This document shows, one piece after another, positions 1-11,350 of a DNA stretch of 64,000 bases. Position numbers and translations under genes: made by a program. Numbering within the stretch: the first letter of the stretch is position 1; each line of letters opens with the position of its first letter. Under the pieces are notes generated by a model, which was not told the DNA's origin, searched no databases, and was given only the letters and a program-made list of their open reading frames with translations. Origin of the DNA: Gordionus sp. m RMFG-2023 (Eukaryota > Nematomorpha > Gordioida > Chordodea > Parachordodidae). The stretch is taken from contig NC_088775.1 of the NCBI RefSeq assembly GCF_954871325.1, positions 80,329,561 through 80,393,560 on the forward strand, read 5' to 3'.

Positions 1-1555
1 ATTGTATTCACCTTTTGTTTGTGGATATTAACTAGTAAGGATGAATTGTTGATAATTATAAATACTTTCATGTCAATAAATTATATATAAAAAATATCTC
101 GGGCTTTCTTCTTTTATTAAAATTTACTAAATAATTTTAAATATATTTTATTAATTTTTTATTCGAGGGTAAGAAAAATTGCAAACATTAATTTTGATTA
201 GAGCGTTTTATTCAGAAAAGCTTTTAGGATACCTTTATCGGTTATTTTAATTTTTATTATTACAAGGAAATAAGATGATACCTATAAAATATACTTAATA
301 TGTATGTATTCTTATTTTTCCTTAGTTTAAAAATCGCATTCTATTTAGACTGTGAATTCTAAAAAGAAAAGAAAAAACGAGCTAAGCAGAAGGCAGCCTA
401 AGAGAGAGAAAAAAATTGCATCATCTCTAATTAATTCATTTATTCTTTTAATCTAATAAATATATTTAATTCATTAACAAATATTTTCATTTCAATATTC
501 TATATTATGATAGTTTATGCTCCATGTGTAATTTTTCGGGGCATGCCCATTGCAACCCTGATTGGATAATTTTCTATCTACCATTCCGATTTCCGGTTTG
601 TCATTTAATATATTTTTAAAAAATATTCTGATTAATAGAAGCATACGCCTAAGATAGTCAAAAAAATTTTTTTATCTCTAGTAATGGGTCGCCTATATAG
701 CCAACCCCAACTAGATACAAGTCTTTCGTGTAGTAGGCTTAGTCCAATTTCATTAGCCCAGTATATAAATATAACCGTTTTTATTTTAGATTTAGCTTTC
801 ATCTTGTGTGGTTAATTGTATGTATGAACTACAGGATTTAATCAGGGGTAGTATCATAGGCGTAAGGCGGAAAGGGAAAAATTCCCCATTCTGAAATTTG
901 CCTGTTCTCGCAAATATTATTTTAAGCTAATAAAAATTCACCCTCTATACACCGCCACCCACTCTCTCCCCTCCCAATATATATAATATATCACTCTAAA
1001 CCAATTTTTAAAAATTAAATAAAAGTTAATATTACTTTTAAATAACGACTATTATTGAAAATTTTTATAAAAAAAGAAGTGAAAAATCAAAATTACAATT
1101 AGTGAACCCTAAGGACCTCCAATAAAAAATTTTTGCGAAAACACCTCATAGTGGCCTCTACCTTCCTTAGCAATATCCTGGCTAAACATATGAGTGGTGT
1201 TAATTAGCTTAAAATAATAATTAAATATACAAATTCCAGCTCATAGTATATGCCTATGGATTATATATTTATAGTGCTAGGAATAAATTCTGCTTTTATA
1301 AATCAAGTTCTCTGAAAAGTTTGGCGAGTCATCCAAATTTTTTATGAATATTGGATTGGATTTCCTATTTTTCGTTTTTTGATTTTTTAAAAAAAATAAG
1401 TCCTTCACACTTCAAAAGGCTATCGATGCTCTTGAATTGCATTTAAGCCTTTAAAGGTAGAAAAATATAACCAAATTACATCACCATAATATGTTTTTTT
1501 AAAACTGGTATAGAAAACTATAAACATAATTATAAAAATAAATATTTTTTTGGTA
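1..1555. other. AT-rich non-coding stretch, no gene seen
   Basis: No reading frame of protein character and no recognisable RNA gene is visible here. The sequence is AT-rich with short poly-A and poly-T runs and a few short C-rich patches (about 950-975). It may contain transposon relics too decayed for me to name. Confidence 0.5.
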
Positions 1556-2478
1556 TATAGGGCCGGGCCATATTTTAAATTTTTAAAATATACCCGGGCC
1601 GAGCCTGAAAATTTTTTAAAAAAAAACCCGGGCCGGGCCGTATTTTTTTAAAAAATTTATACAACATGAATTATTATATTCGTCAATTAGATATGGTTAT
1701 AATGATTATATATAGTTATGATTAATATAATGTTTGGTGAAAGTTAACACTAGCTAACACTCATAGTATCTATTAAATAATAAAATTATGGTTTTCCTGC
1801 CATGGAATAAATACGCAAAGGATTAAATATATATGTTATATTTTTTATTAAAAATATCATTTTTATTTTTTTTATAAATGCATAGTATATTCTCAAAATT
1901 ATATTTACACAAATTTTTTATAGTATTAATTTGTAATATACTAAATATCTGTTTAGAATAAAAAAAAAATGTTGTTAAACGGCTCGTTTTGAGCCGATTT
2001 TTTAAAACGGCTAACTCAGTGTTTTATCCAGGAAAATATTATGCAAGCCTGAAAATTTTGCTCATAGAAGGAGCAAAGGTCTAGACATATAGTATCGAAA
2101 TTTCGAGGCTTAGTGAATATTTTTCTGGCGAAAATATTGAGTTAGCCGTTTTTAAAAATCGACTCAAAACGAGCCGTTTAACAACATTAGCTAATATACT
2201 TGCTTATTAAATGATAATACTCGCCGAAAAATATGATAAAATACGAAATAATGAATTTTTTGAATATACCAGGTCGAATATAATTTTTAAAAATTCCGAG
2301 CCAGGCCTAAAAATTTTTTTTTGAATATTCGGGCCGGACCGGGCCGGGCCTAAAATTTTTAAACCCGGGCCGGGCCGGGGCGTAAAAAATTTATGGAAAA
2401 AAATCCGGGCCGGGCCGAAATTTTTTTAATCTGGGCCGGACCGTACAATTGGTACCTCTGCAGGTCTCTGATATTTAT
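1556..2478. repeat. GC-tract (GGCCGGG) MITE-like element, interrupted
   Basis: Two blocks of degenerate GGGCCGGGCC-type repeats in AT-rich spacer, at 1558-1640 and 2268-2445, flank a palindromic MITE at 1968-2188. The right edge near 2450-2478 carries a CTGCAGGTCTCTGA motif. Read on the other strand this resembles the TAG-GATC-TGCA termini of the hAT-like elements at 10319-10663 and 41849-42133. I could not find the matching left terminus, so the left edge is approximate. The likely history is one GC-tract hAT MITE split by a later insertion. Confidence 0.5.
1968..2188. mobile_element. Palindromic MITE, family with TGTTGTTAAA ends
   Basis: A near-perfect inverted repeat of about 50 bp bounds this 221-bp element. 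It starts AATGTTGTTAAACGG and ends with its reverse complement, and each arm holds an inner GGCTCG/CGAGCC hairpin. There is no coding capacity. Relatives occur at 3646-5886 (interrupted), 14165-14383, 37950-38130, 47765-47894 and 54848-55032. Ends and 8-bp flanks at other copies suggest mobilisation by an hAT transposase; this is inference. Confidence 0.8.
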
Positions 2479-2771
2479 TAAGAAATGAAAATGAAATATT
2501 TACATTACTACATATTTTTCTATAGGTATCTGCAACAGATTGTAAGATGCATCACCCAGGGATAAGATAATTCAATTAAAATATTTTAGTGTTTTATTTA
2601 AAAAAAATTATTTTGAGATAAAGCTGATATATGTAATATATTCATTAAATTGGTTCTATTTCTTTAACCAAATTTAATGAATTTTAAATTCATTCACTAT
2701 TTTTATATATTTTTCTTGTAGAAAACTTTTAATTTTTTCACATCACTCTAATTTTATTTTATAGATATTAG

Positions 2772-3353
2772 TAGTGAAGATCAAAAGTCCGATTTTTCCA
2801 GGATCGCAGTCTGGACCGGTTTTTAAATTGTTTTTTAGTACGGACCAAGTTCCGGACCGGTCTTTTATTAATATTTAAGTTTGTATTACTATTCCCTTCA
2901 TATAATTTTTTAATGAATTTATGTGTATATTTTATTTTATATTATTTCTTTAAAGGATTTACTTTCGTTTTTATAATTCTTCTTTCTTTTTTAGTTGATT
3001 TTTACTTTGCAATATACTATGCTAAAAGTTTTAGAAAAAACAGTTTACATTTATATTAAATATTTATATTAAATATTTGTATTATTTATTTGTATTATTT
3101 ATTTGTATTATTTATTTGTATTATTTATTTGTATTATTTATTTGTATTATTTATTTGTATTATTTATTATATTATTTATATTTGATTTGATATTGTTAAT
3201 AAAAAAGCTTTTTTGTTTTATAAAATGATAAAACGTGAATTTAATTAGGTAAAAACGAAAATATTATTTTAAAAAATAATGCGGACCGTGATTCGATTCG
3301 GTCTGTGTGCATCGGCCCTGTCCGAACCAAAAACCGGATTATGATCTTCACAA
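2772..3353. mobile_element. hAT-like non-autonomous element with TAGTGAAGATCA ends
   Basis: The left end reads TAGTGAAGATCA and the right end is its imperfect inverse (TGATCTTCACAA). Just inside both ends are GGACCGG/CCGGTCC-type subterminal repeats (2809-2865 and 3283-3340). Flanking octamers GATATTAG and TATATTGG match at six of eight positions, as expected for an old hAT 8-bp target duplication. The interior is AT-rich with a 13-bp minisatellite and no open frame. Confidence 0.65.
3074..3175. repeat. 13-bp minisatellite
   Basis: About eight head-to-tail copies of a 13-bp unit (ATTTGTATTATTT) sit inside the hAT-like element 2772-3353. Copies are nearly identical, which points to recent expansion by slippage. 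Confidence 0.85.
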
Positions 3354-3807
3354 TATATTGGGTTGTGTATGAATTGAATTACCTAAAATGAAAACTAAAA
3401 AAACTAAAATTGATTATACAAATAAAAATATGTGTGACAAATTTTTTTCTCTAAGTGTCAGCCTGAGGTAAGATGTTTACAGATATTGTCAATTTCTAGG
3501 GTCTAAATTAATAAAGAAAAGTTAATATCGACTATTATTTATTGTTTTGTGAATAAATAAAAGAATCAATTTAATTATTAAATAAAATGCTGGACTTTTA
3601 CAATGTATCTATTCAAATGAATTATCTTCTGTGTTATCATAATATTAGGGTTGTTGAAAAGACTGATTCAGGTCGATTTTTAAAAACCGCCGATTAAGAT
3701 TTTAGCCCAAATAATATTCCTAGGGATTTGGCAGATAAAAGCTTTCTGTCACCTATGAGAAAAAAAAATCTCTAGGCTCACATAATATTATTTTGAGCTT
3801 TAACAAC

Positions 3808-5874
3808 CAGGGGTTCGAACCGAACCGAACCGCAAAACCGAAATGAACCGTTATGATTTTCTGAACCGTAACCTTAACCGAACCGTTATGAAGAAAATAT
3901 TAAAAGAGCGAACCGAACCGTTATAAATATTTTAAACCGGTTCAAAACGGTTTTAAAAATAATTAATTTTAAATTATTAACCTAAATTTAAAATTTTAAT
4001 TTTCCTGAAGTATATCAAAAACTTAATTCGTTAAAATTAGATATAGCAACTAGATATGATAGATCCATATTGGGGATCAATATTCAATTTATAAATAACG
4101 GAAAAATAAAATTAAGGACTCTATGCATGAAAGTGATTAAAGAACGACACACATCAGAATATCTTAAAAAAATTATTCTAGATGTTCTAAAAGAATATGA
4201 AATAAAAATTGAGCAGATTTACACAATAACCACCGATAATGCAGCAAATATGATTAAGTTAATTAAGCTATTAATACTACACGATGAAGAAGATGATGAA
4301 GATGATGACCTTAACGATTATTTAATTAATGATGATTTAAATAATAATGATATAGATAATGACGATTTAAATAATAATGATATAATTCATGATGAAAATA
4401 AAGAACTTTTTAATATTGAAAATATTAATCTTGCACCAAATGCCAGATCCATATTAATAGGTATTAGATGTGCTTCACATACATTTCAATTAGCAATTAA
4501 TGATTGCATTAAAAATTCAAATGAAATTGTAATTATAAATAAAGCAAGAAACATCTGCAAAAAAATAAGAAATCAGACAACAATGGCTATTCTCTCAAAA
4601 TTAAATTTGAAAAAACCACTAATAGATTGTTGCACAAGATGGAACTCTATCTATTTAATGTTGGAGAGATTACTAGAGTTAAAAAGCTTTTGCCAAGAAA
4701 TATCGCTCCAAAGCGATCGCGAAAAATGTTTATCAGAGAATGAATGGAAAATAATTAGTGACATATTAAAAGCTTTATATCCAGCTTATGTTTTGACAAA
4801 ATATTTACAAAGTGAACAATTGACAATGGGCGATTTTTATGCTGCGTGGATCAAATGTCTCATGCAAACGAGTAAAGTAGACACTCCATTTGCCAGACTT
4901 TTAGTTTCTACGATGAAAGCACGAGAAATAAATTTCAAAAATGAAGTTTTTTGCTCTGCTATTTATCTCGACCCTAGATATAATGTATTTTTAACTTTTG
5001 AAGAAAGAGAGATCGCCAGAAAACATCTTTGTAAAACTTGGAACTTGATACAAAATCTAAATAATCAGAATATTGAAATTCTAAATACTATGCCTACGTG
5101 TTCGTATTCGAAGGATAATTTAGATGATGATTTTGAAGATTTATTAAAGTCGCATGAAAGTCTTAATAAGAATAATTCTCAGGGCATCGAAAATTATAAT
5201 AAATGTATAGAAATAGAATATATAATTCGTTCATTTGATAATATAGAGAGATTAGAAAAAGATACTAATCTTTTGAATTATTGGGAAAATGTAAAGAATA
5301 GTATGCCAGAACTTTATAAGTTAGCTATAACTGTGCTAGCAGTTTCAGTTACGCAGGTCTCCGTAGAAAGAGCATTTTCAAGCCTTAAGTTTATACTCTC
5401 TGCCCAGAGAACTAAATTAAATCCTGAAATATTAAAAATATTTTAGTTATCCGTTCGAATTCTCTTTTTAAACCTAAATAGTATAGTATACATATTATTT
5501 TATTCATTATTGTATTTACGCATGTTTGTTTTTATCTTATTTATTTATAAAATAAAAAAAAACGAATTTGTCTAATTTATATTTCCTAAATTTAATAAAA
5601 ATATCTATTAGATTATCATGGATAAATTAAATAAGAAATTATAAACTAAAAATATTTTTCTCTAAAATTAATATATACATGGTTAATGATTAATTTTTTT
5701 TTAAATTAAATTTATAAAAACCGGAACAAACCGAAAAGAACCGTTTTAAATTATAAACCGAACCGAACCGATATGATTTTTTTTTAAAAACCGAAATGGA
5801 ACAAAACCTTTATAAAATTTTAAACTAAAAACCGGAACGAACCGAACCGTTATACTAAACGGTTCGAAACCCTG
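3808..5874 (+). mobile_element. hAT transposon, internally deleted, exact 8-bp target duplication
   Basis: The termini are inverted repeats: 5' CAGGGGTTCGAACCG and, at the 3' end, the complement of CAGGGTTTCGAACCG. The octamer TTAACAAC is duplicated exactly at 3800-3807 and 5875-5882, the 8-bp signature of hAT elements. Both subterminal regions (3808-3950 and 5720-5870) are packed with degenerate GAACCGAACC motifs, probably transposase binding sites. The 2,067-bp element encodes the C-terminal two thirds of a transposase but no BED zinc finger, so it is probably not autonomous. Confidence 0.93.
3992..5446 (+). pseudogene. hAT transposase, N-terminally truncated
   Basis: The open frame runs from just after a stop at 3989-3991 to TAG at 5444-5446. 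It has no convincing ATG start (a TTG lies at 4070). It contains the RNase-H-like core of hAT transposases: TTDNAANM (first catalytic Asp, near 4235), the insertion-domain motif GIRCASHTFQL (4459-4491), TRWNS (about 4639), YLDPRY (second Asp, about 4962) and SVERAFSS (catalytic Glu plus C-terminal dimerisation region, 5360-5383). An Asp/Asn-rich insert lies at 4280-4400. The first part, including the BED-type DNA-binding finger, is missing: only 184 nt separate the frame from the left terminus. The catalytic residues look intact, so the protein decayed by deletion of its N-terminus. Confidence 0.9.
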
Positions 5875-5886
5875 TTAACAACACTA

Positions 5887-8830
5887 TCTAATATATACAA
5901 TAGATTTTATTAAGAATATGAAAAAATACCAATTTCAGTAAATAAGTTTGCAAAACTTAAATTGATAATAACTGTGATAGAGGAAATGCTAATTTAAATA
6001 GAGAATGACATCGTAAACAATTTAAATTATTGAAGAGATAATAGAAAATTTTGCAAATAAAAAAAAATCAGAAAACCACAAAAAATTTTGCAATTGTATT
6101 CAATTAAATTATATAAAAATATTTAAATATTTTATTTATAGGTTAAGAATTATTTAAAATTTCGCTTTATTTCATTCTCTAATCTCTGGATATGTTCAAC
6201 TTGATATTTTTTTAAATAGTTTTTATGAATTATTTTGATGATATATTCTAGCAGCATGAGCCGCTCCTTGCAAACACTTTTTATACAAATACCTAGCTTT
6301 TTGGGAACAAAAAAAATGGAAACAACACCATCAAGCTGGGTGCGATGAGTCTTTGAAAGACTGGTCATATGGCGATTGGTCTGACGTCTTTATTGCAATG
6401 GTAGACAATTAGGCTCAAATAATAATGAGCGTATATATAAGTGGAGTATTACCTAATTATATTTTTGTTGCCCAGTAAAGTGTGGGAAGTAAGCAAATGT
6501 ACCTACTAATTAATATATAGGTCTTTTCTTGCAAATAAATCAAAACAGTGGGCTGCATTCTTTTGAAACGAAGAAGTTGCCTATCTGAGTCCTTCCTGCC
6601 AAAAGTCATTAAGTGAAAAAATACAATATTAATATAGATCAAACTTTATTGTGATATTATCATGTTTATAGAGGAGTTTTTGGTATGCGGTAATGTCAAA
6701 TGGAGCCACAGCTTAAGTTGAAGCTGCGAGTGGTAATGATCATTTATTTTATCTGCTATATGGTTTTTTTATACTAAAACAACCTTAAAAATATAATTAT
6801 TTTTTCTTTATTTAATTTTACAAATATTTATTCATGAAATTTGAAAACTTGCCAAAAAATAAAAATAGTTCTTTATTAAATTTAGCTTTAAGGGACATTA
6901 TATTCATATAGGGAGCGAAATGAAGATGATGAAATTGATAATATATTATTTATCCCGCATTTTTCTTTTTTTGAAGATTATTAAATCCATTTGATAAAAA
7001 AACGATACACTTTAAATAATAAATCTGACATTTATAAAAACTTGAAAGATCTCTTCTTCTCTTGAATTCCATAAAAGTAAAACCAAAATGTTTATAAAAG
7101 TCTAAAATAGCATTTCTTATTTTTTTAAGATATATTTTCAGAATTCCCACACCCTAGACAAGCATATAAATTGTAAGAGACTATACTTTAGTGGTTATTA
7201 TATATATCTTTTGGCATAAGAAAAAAGGCAATGGATTTTTTTAATATTTAGACGAAAAGCTATAAGTTGAGATTGGTAAGCGGAAAATAATTCCCCGGAA
7301 GAAAAATCCCCAATAATAATTCTTAGCAAATAATTCCCCGGAATTGATTTTCTCAAAATTTTTAAATATTTTATTTGAGGATTTTTATTTCGTGGATATA
7401 TTTATAGGGAATTATTTCTCCTATTTTATTAATTTTGTAATTTTTAATATCCACCCCCCCCCCCCTCTTCCAGCTCTTCTCACTTTTGGAAAATAGAGAT
7501 TAAATTTCCTTTTATATTTTATTTTTTAAAATTGATTTGAGAAATTTCTTCTCCCATATGGGATAGACATTTGTCCTTTTCTATTTTCAAGTATACAACA
7601 GCAGCATATGTAGTTATTATTATTAATCGTTTTCATTTTCACCCATCATTTATTTTATTTTAGTACTAATTATAAACCATTTTAAGATTGATAATTGTAT
7701 GTCGATTATGATGATTTAAAGATGTTACAAACAATGATAATTGTTATTCATATAATTTACGGAATTCTGAATTTTATTAATAAAATAATATATTTTACAT
7801 ATGGTAAATTACAAATAAAATTTTTTTCAAATCAGCATTGTTTAAATAGTTCTAATGTTTTTTTGATATATTGACTTAGGTTATATTATTTTCTAATTAT
7901 TAACATCTTTCAAGATCAATAAATATGAGATGCAATACACTCTCTTTTAATGGTTTCTGTATTTTATTTACTTTATTTATTTGTTTCAATTGATATCATC
8001 TTTAAATATTATGTGGCGAAAAATTGTACCCACATTTTTGTATTATAAAAAGGAGTGCAAAAAAATTTGCAAATTTTAATTTTAATAATTTTATACCAAG
8101 AGGTAGCTAAGGCGTGATATGATAAATCATAGTTATTACTTTGTTATAATACTTGTTTTGGTTGGTGACATTGATTGATAAAACTTATATGTACAAAAAA
8201 TATTAGCAAAAACCACATATTTAGAACTTCTATATTATTAGTTCTACAATAGTGCCAATTCTGGTAATTTTTCTTATTTTATGAAAAACTTTTTTTTCCC
8301 TTTTAAACCATATATTAAATAGATGAAAGCAATAAAATTTATACTAATCAAGCGCTAATTATTGTTTTGGTTTTTTTAGAATTAGTGTTTAACTCTTAGC
8401 CCATTTTAAGCTTAAAGCGGGACATGTATATCTTTTGTTCTTAACTCGGTTTAATTTTTGCTGTTGACAAAACTAATTGCTGAATTAAAGTTATAGTTAG
8501 GAATTAAATATTCGCAATTAGAAATCTTTACTTATTATGCTAAGAACTTTTTCAATTATCTACCAAACGGATTAAAACAATAATAATTAAACAATAAACA
8601 ATGTTAAAATATTCATAATAAATGCTTTCAGTCCATTTTCAAACCCAGGTTTAATCAAAATTTATTTTGCTAATAAACTTTATTTTCCTTTACTCTGCTG
8701 GATAAAGAACGAAATATTGACGCAAATTTTAGAATTAGTGCTTCCAATTGTTCAGCCAACCTTGAATGGGAGATGATAAATAATATAAAATAGAAAAATA
8801 AAAGATATTTAAACAAGAATACCTAATCAA
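5887..8830. other. AT-rich intergenic stretch with unconvincing short frames
   Basis: A minus-strand frame at 6150-6368 gives 72 residues with two plausible frames side by side, as in a decayed coding segment, but I recognise no family. Frames at 6457-6642 and 6950-7150 (-) look like chance. A poly-C run lies near 7447-7465. No RNA gene was seen. Confidence 0.4.
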
Positions 8831-9018
8831 AATCTTTCAGAGCGGGATCTGGTCGAATGGCGGTGAAATGAGTATCTGGGTAAAAAAAAATTGTACAACC
8901 CCCCCTATATTTGAAAAAATTAATCTTTCGGAGCGGGATCTGGACGAATGGCGGTGAAATGAGTATCTGGGTAAAAAAATTTGTACACTCCCCCCCCCCC
9001 CCTATATTTGAAAAAATT
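8831..9018. repeat. Tandem duplication of a 91-bp unit
   Basis: Two direct copies begin AATCTTTC at 8831 and 8922, each with GAGCGGGATCTGG, GGCGGTGAAATGAG and a poly-C run before TATATTTG. They differ by a few substitutions and by poly-C length (about 6 versus 14 or more). The unit is richer in G+C than its surroundings; its origin is unknown. Confidence 0.9.
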
Positions 9019-9207
9019 GCTCACGCCTATATTTTATTAGATAAGAATTTAAACTTTATTTTCCCCCTTTTTGCTTGTTCTTATATTTTCTTTTACCCTT
9101 TTTTTTATTTATTTATTATTGTTTGACTTAATTTTTCTCTTCATTCCGTTGACCTTTGAATTATTTTCAGACCATTTTTGAGTTATTTTAGTTTATTTTT
9201 TTTAGGG

Positions 9208-10030
9208 CTGTACCGATATTAAAAATCGGATCGGATCGGTACCGATATTTAGCGTTTCTAAAAATATCGGATTGGGCCGATACTCGTAAAACTGATCCGA
9301 TCCGATATTTTTACTAAAAATGCAATTCTTAAAACTAGCCGTTCTGAACTCAAATCATCATTAAAACTACTGCATCTTGAGTAATGAAACTTTGAATTAT
9401 TATTACATCATATTTATAAATTTTTTTAAAAAAATATTTAAAAAAAAAAAATTTCCCCGAGTTTCATTGAGTTATTATTTTACATTAATAATATTTTTTA
9501 AATAATTTTTATTTAAACAATGCAAATGTTATTTATTTTTTTAAAATAGATTTTAAATGTTTTTTTTATAAAAATAGAAAGGAAAACCCAAAGTTTTATT
9601 TATTTTAAAAAATAACACCAATTTTATTATTTATACTTTAAATAAAAGAATTATTTTAAATATGGTTTCTGAATTATGGAAATATTTTAAAAAAGACAAA
9701 GAAAATTTTGCAAAATGAGTTATCTGCGGAATTCTAATTTCACGGGGAGGAATACTGAAAATTATTTTTTAAAAATCTAATATCTTATAATTTTATATAT
9801 TAAATATTACAATTTTATAATTCATACCAACATAAAATGGATATATTAGTATATTTATTTTATCTATTATAATATTATTTTTTTTAAAATTATTGTTGAA
9901 ATAAAAAAATTAAATTAAATGCATAATTCTTTTGCATAAAAAATATTAATTTCTTAATTACATTTGGTTCAAAGAAGGGTGGTAAAAAATCAATATAAAT
10001 ATCGGATCGGTGAAAAATATGTGGATTTTT
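9208..10030. repeat. Element relic with GATCGG/CCGATC subterminal repeats
   Basis: A block of degenerate ATCGGATCGG and CCGATATT motifs at 9212-9312 and a smaller one near 9996-10012 (ATATCGGATCGGTG) bracket an AT-rich interior. This looks like another hAT-type non-autonomous element. A stretch at 9446-9470 (TTCCCCGAGTTTCATTGAG) matches the terminus of the Merlin element at 10223-11342, so a second Merlin end lies within it. Boundaries are uncertain. Confidence 0.5.
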
Positions 10031-10318
10031 TAAAATTTTGATTAAAAATAAGTATTTAAATAATAAATATATAATTTATTTAAAAAAAAATTTAACACTA
10101 TTTTCTTATGCATTTTCGAGTAATTAATCATTTTTTCCATTATAGAAGTTTTCTTCATTTGTCAAATCATTTTAATAAAACAGTTCATTAAAAATGGATT
10201 TAAAAAAAATATAAGAATATTTGGTAACTCACTGAATCTCGGGAAAATTTTTAATATTATTATTTTTAAATATATTTTTTAAATATTTTTTAAAATAAAT
10301 ATGATATCGTCTGGATAT

Positions 10319-10663
10319 TAGTGATCTGCATCGGGCCTAATTATTCAAGCCTGAGCCAACCCGAATTTTTTTTATAAAGTTTTACCCGGCCCAGCCCGAA
10401 ACCTTTTTTAAAAAATTTTGCCGGCCTGTCCCGAATCTATATAATATAGAAATTAATTTTTATAATTACTCAAAATAAACGATATATGTTATTTGGCGTT
10501 TACTTTCTATAAATAAAATCACATACTTTTATTTTACATAAAAAATTCAACATAGAATTGATAAATTTAGATATATTTTAAAAAATTTCTAAGGCTCGAC
10601 CTGACCCGGCCCGAATTTTCTTAAAAATATTAGACCTGGCCCGGGTACGATTGCTGATCTCTA
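10319..10663. mobile_element. hAT MITE nested in the Merlin element
   Basis: The element starts TAGTGATCTGCATCGGG and ends TTGCTGATCTCTA, imperfect inverted repeats. The octamer CTGGATAT is duplicated exactly at 10311-10318 and 10664-10671. Subterminal GGCCCGGCCC-type repeats fill both ends (10331-10440 and 10596-10650). It lies in the left inverted arm of the Merlin element, so it is the younger insertion. Related copies are at 41849-42133 and 45603-45860. Confidence 0.92.
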
Positions 10664-10971
10664 CTGGATATTGGTGGAAATTTATTTTTGTGAAAATTAT
10701 CACAATTCTTTAATTTTACAATATAAATGGATTATATTATTTAAAAATTTTAAAAAGGCGTGTGCCATGATGCTACTAAGTTAGGACTATTAAATCAAAT
10801 ACTAGATATAAATTTATTTGAATAAACATAATATATAAACAATGAAAATATAGATATATTTATAATTTTAAGGAACAAAATTAGAAAAATTTATATCATT
10901 TAAAAATTTATTTAAATTTGACATATTTTTAATATTACGAAAATAGGAATATTCATATACATATTAATGAT

Positions 10972-11145
10972 TAGAAAATTTTCTTCCATTTCTGGGGATG
11001 CTTGCCTTAAGATCTCTCCATAGACGCTCAATACATTGAGTATGGGTCAATATATCATTTGGGTCTATAAAGTTTCTGCTATGATTGGCCGAGTAATGAT
11101 CATATCCATTTTCATTAAGATTGTTATAACTTAAAAATATTAAAT
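10972..11145 (-). pseudogene. Merlin (ISXO2-like) transposase C-terminal fragment
   Basis: The minus strand reads in one frame through NENGYDHYSANHSRNF, an acidic linker, then THTQCIERLWRDLK. This matches the end of the ISXO2/IS1595-like transposase domain; the Glu of IERLW is the expected third catalytic residue. Only about 50 residues remain. The upstream catalytic Asp residues and the N-terminal domain are absent, so the copy is dead. Confidence 0.85.
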
Positions 11146-11350
11146 TTTAAGATTTATCAATGTTTAATTTACCCCTTCCATTAATTCTTAAAACTTTTGA
11201 GTAATACTTTGATTTATTTTTACATCAAAAAATTTTCATCAATATCCAGACGATCGCATATTTATTATTTTTTTAATAAAAATTTTTTTTAAAAAATATA
11301 AAAAAAAATATTAAAAATTTCCCCTAGTTTCAATGAGTTACCGAATATTT

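Larger units (their letters stand above)
3646..5886. mobile_element. MITE (TAG...CTA type) split by an hAT insertion
   Basis: The left part, 3646-3807, begins TAGGGTTGTTG. It carries the same interior as the copy at 14165-14383, including the stretch with TTTCTG and CATAATATTATTTT. The right tip, 5875-5886 (TTAACAACACTA), lies after the hAT element. Flanking octamers CATAATAT and TCTAATAT match at six of eight positions, suggesting an old 8-bp duplication. The MITE therefore predates the hAT insertion. Confidence 0.75.
10223..11342 (-). mobile_element. Merlin-type transposon with exact 8-bp target duplication
   Basis: Long terminal inverted repeats (well over 100 bp) start GGTAACTCACTGAA on the left and GGTAACTCATTGAA on the opposite strand at the right. 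The arms are still alignable at a conserved GATCGTCTGGATATTG segment. The octamer GAATATTT is duplicated exactly at 10215-10222 and 11343-11350; Merlin elements make 8-9-bp duplications. A fragment of an ISXO2/IS1595-like transposase, the Merlin type, lies inside on the minus strand. The element is non-autonomous and is interrupted by a small hAT MITE. Confidence 0.88.

Noticed and set aside
3811-3835. GGGTTCGAACC motif, considered as a tRNA T-loop
   Set aside because: It is the terminal inverted repeat of the hAT element; no other tRNA arms are present.
6150-6368. Minus-strand 72-codon frame, possibly frameshifted coding relic
   Set aside because: No family recognised, stops occur in the alternative frame, and no splice structure was found. 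Not enough to call a gene.
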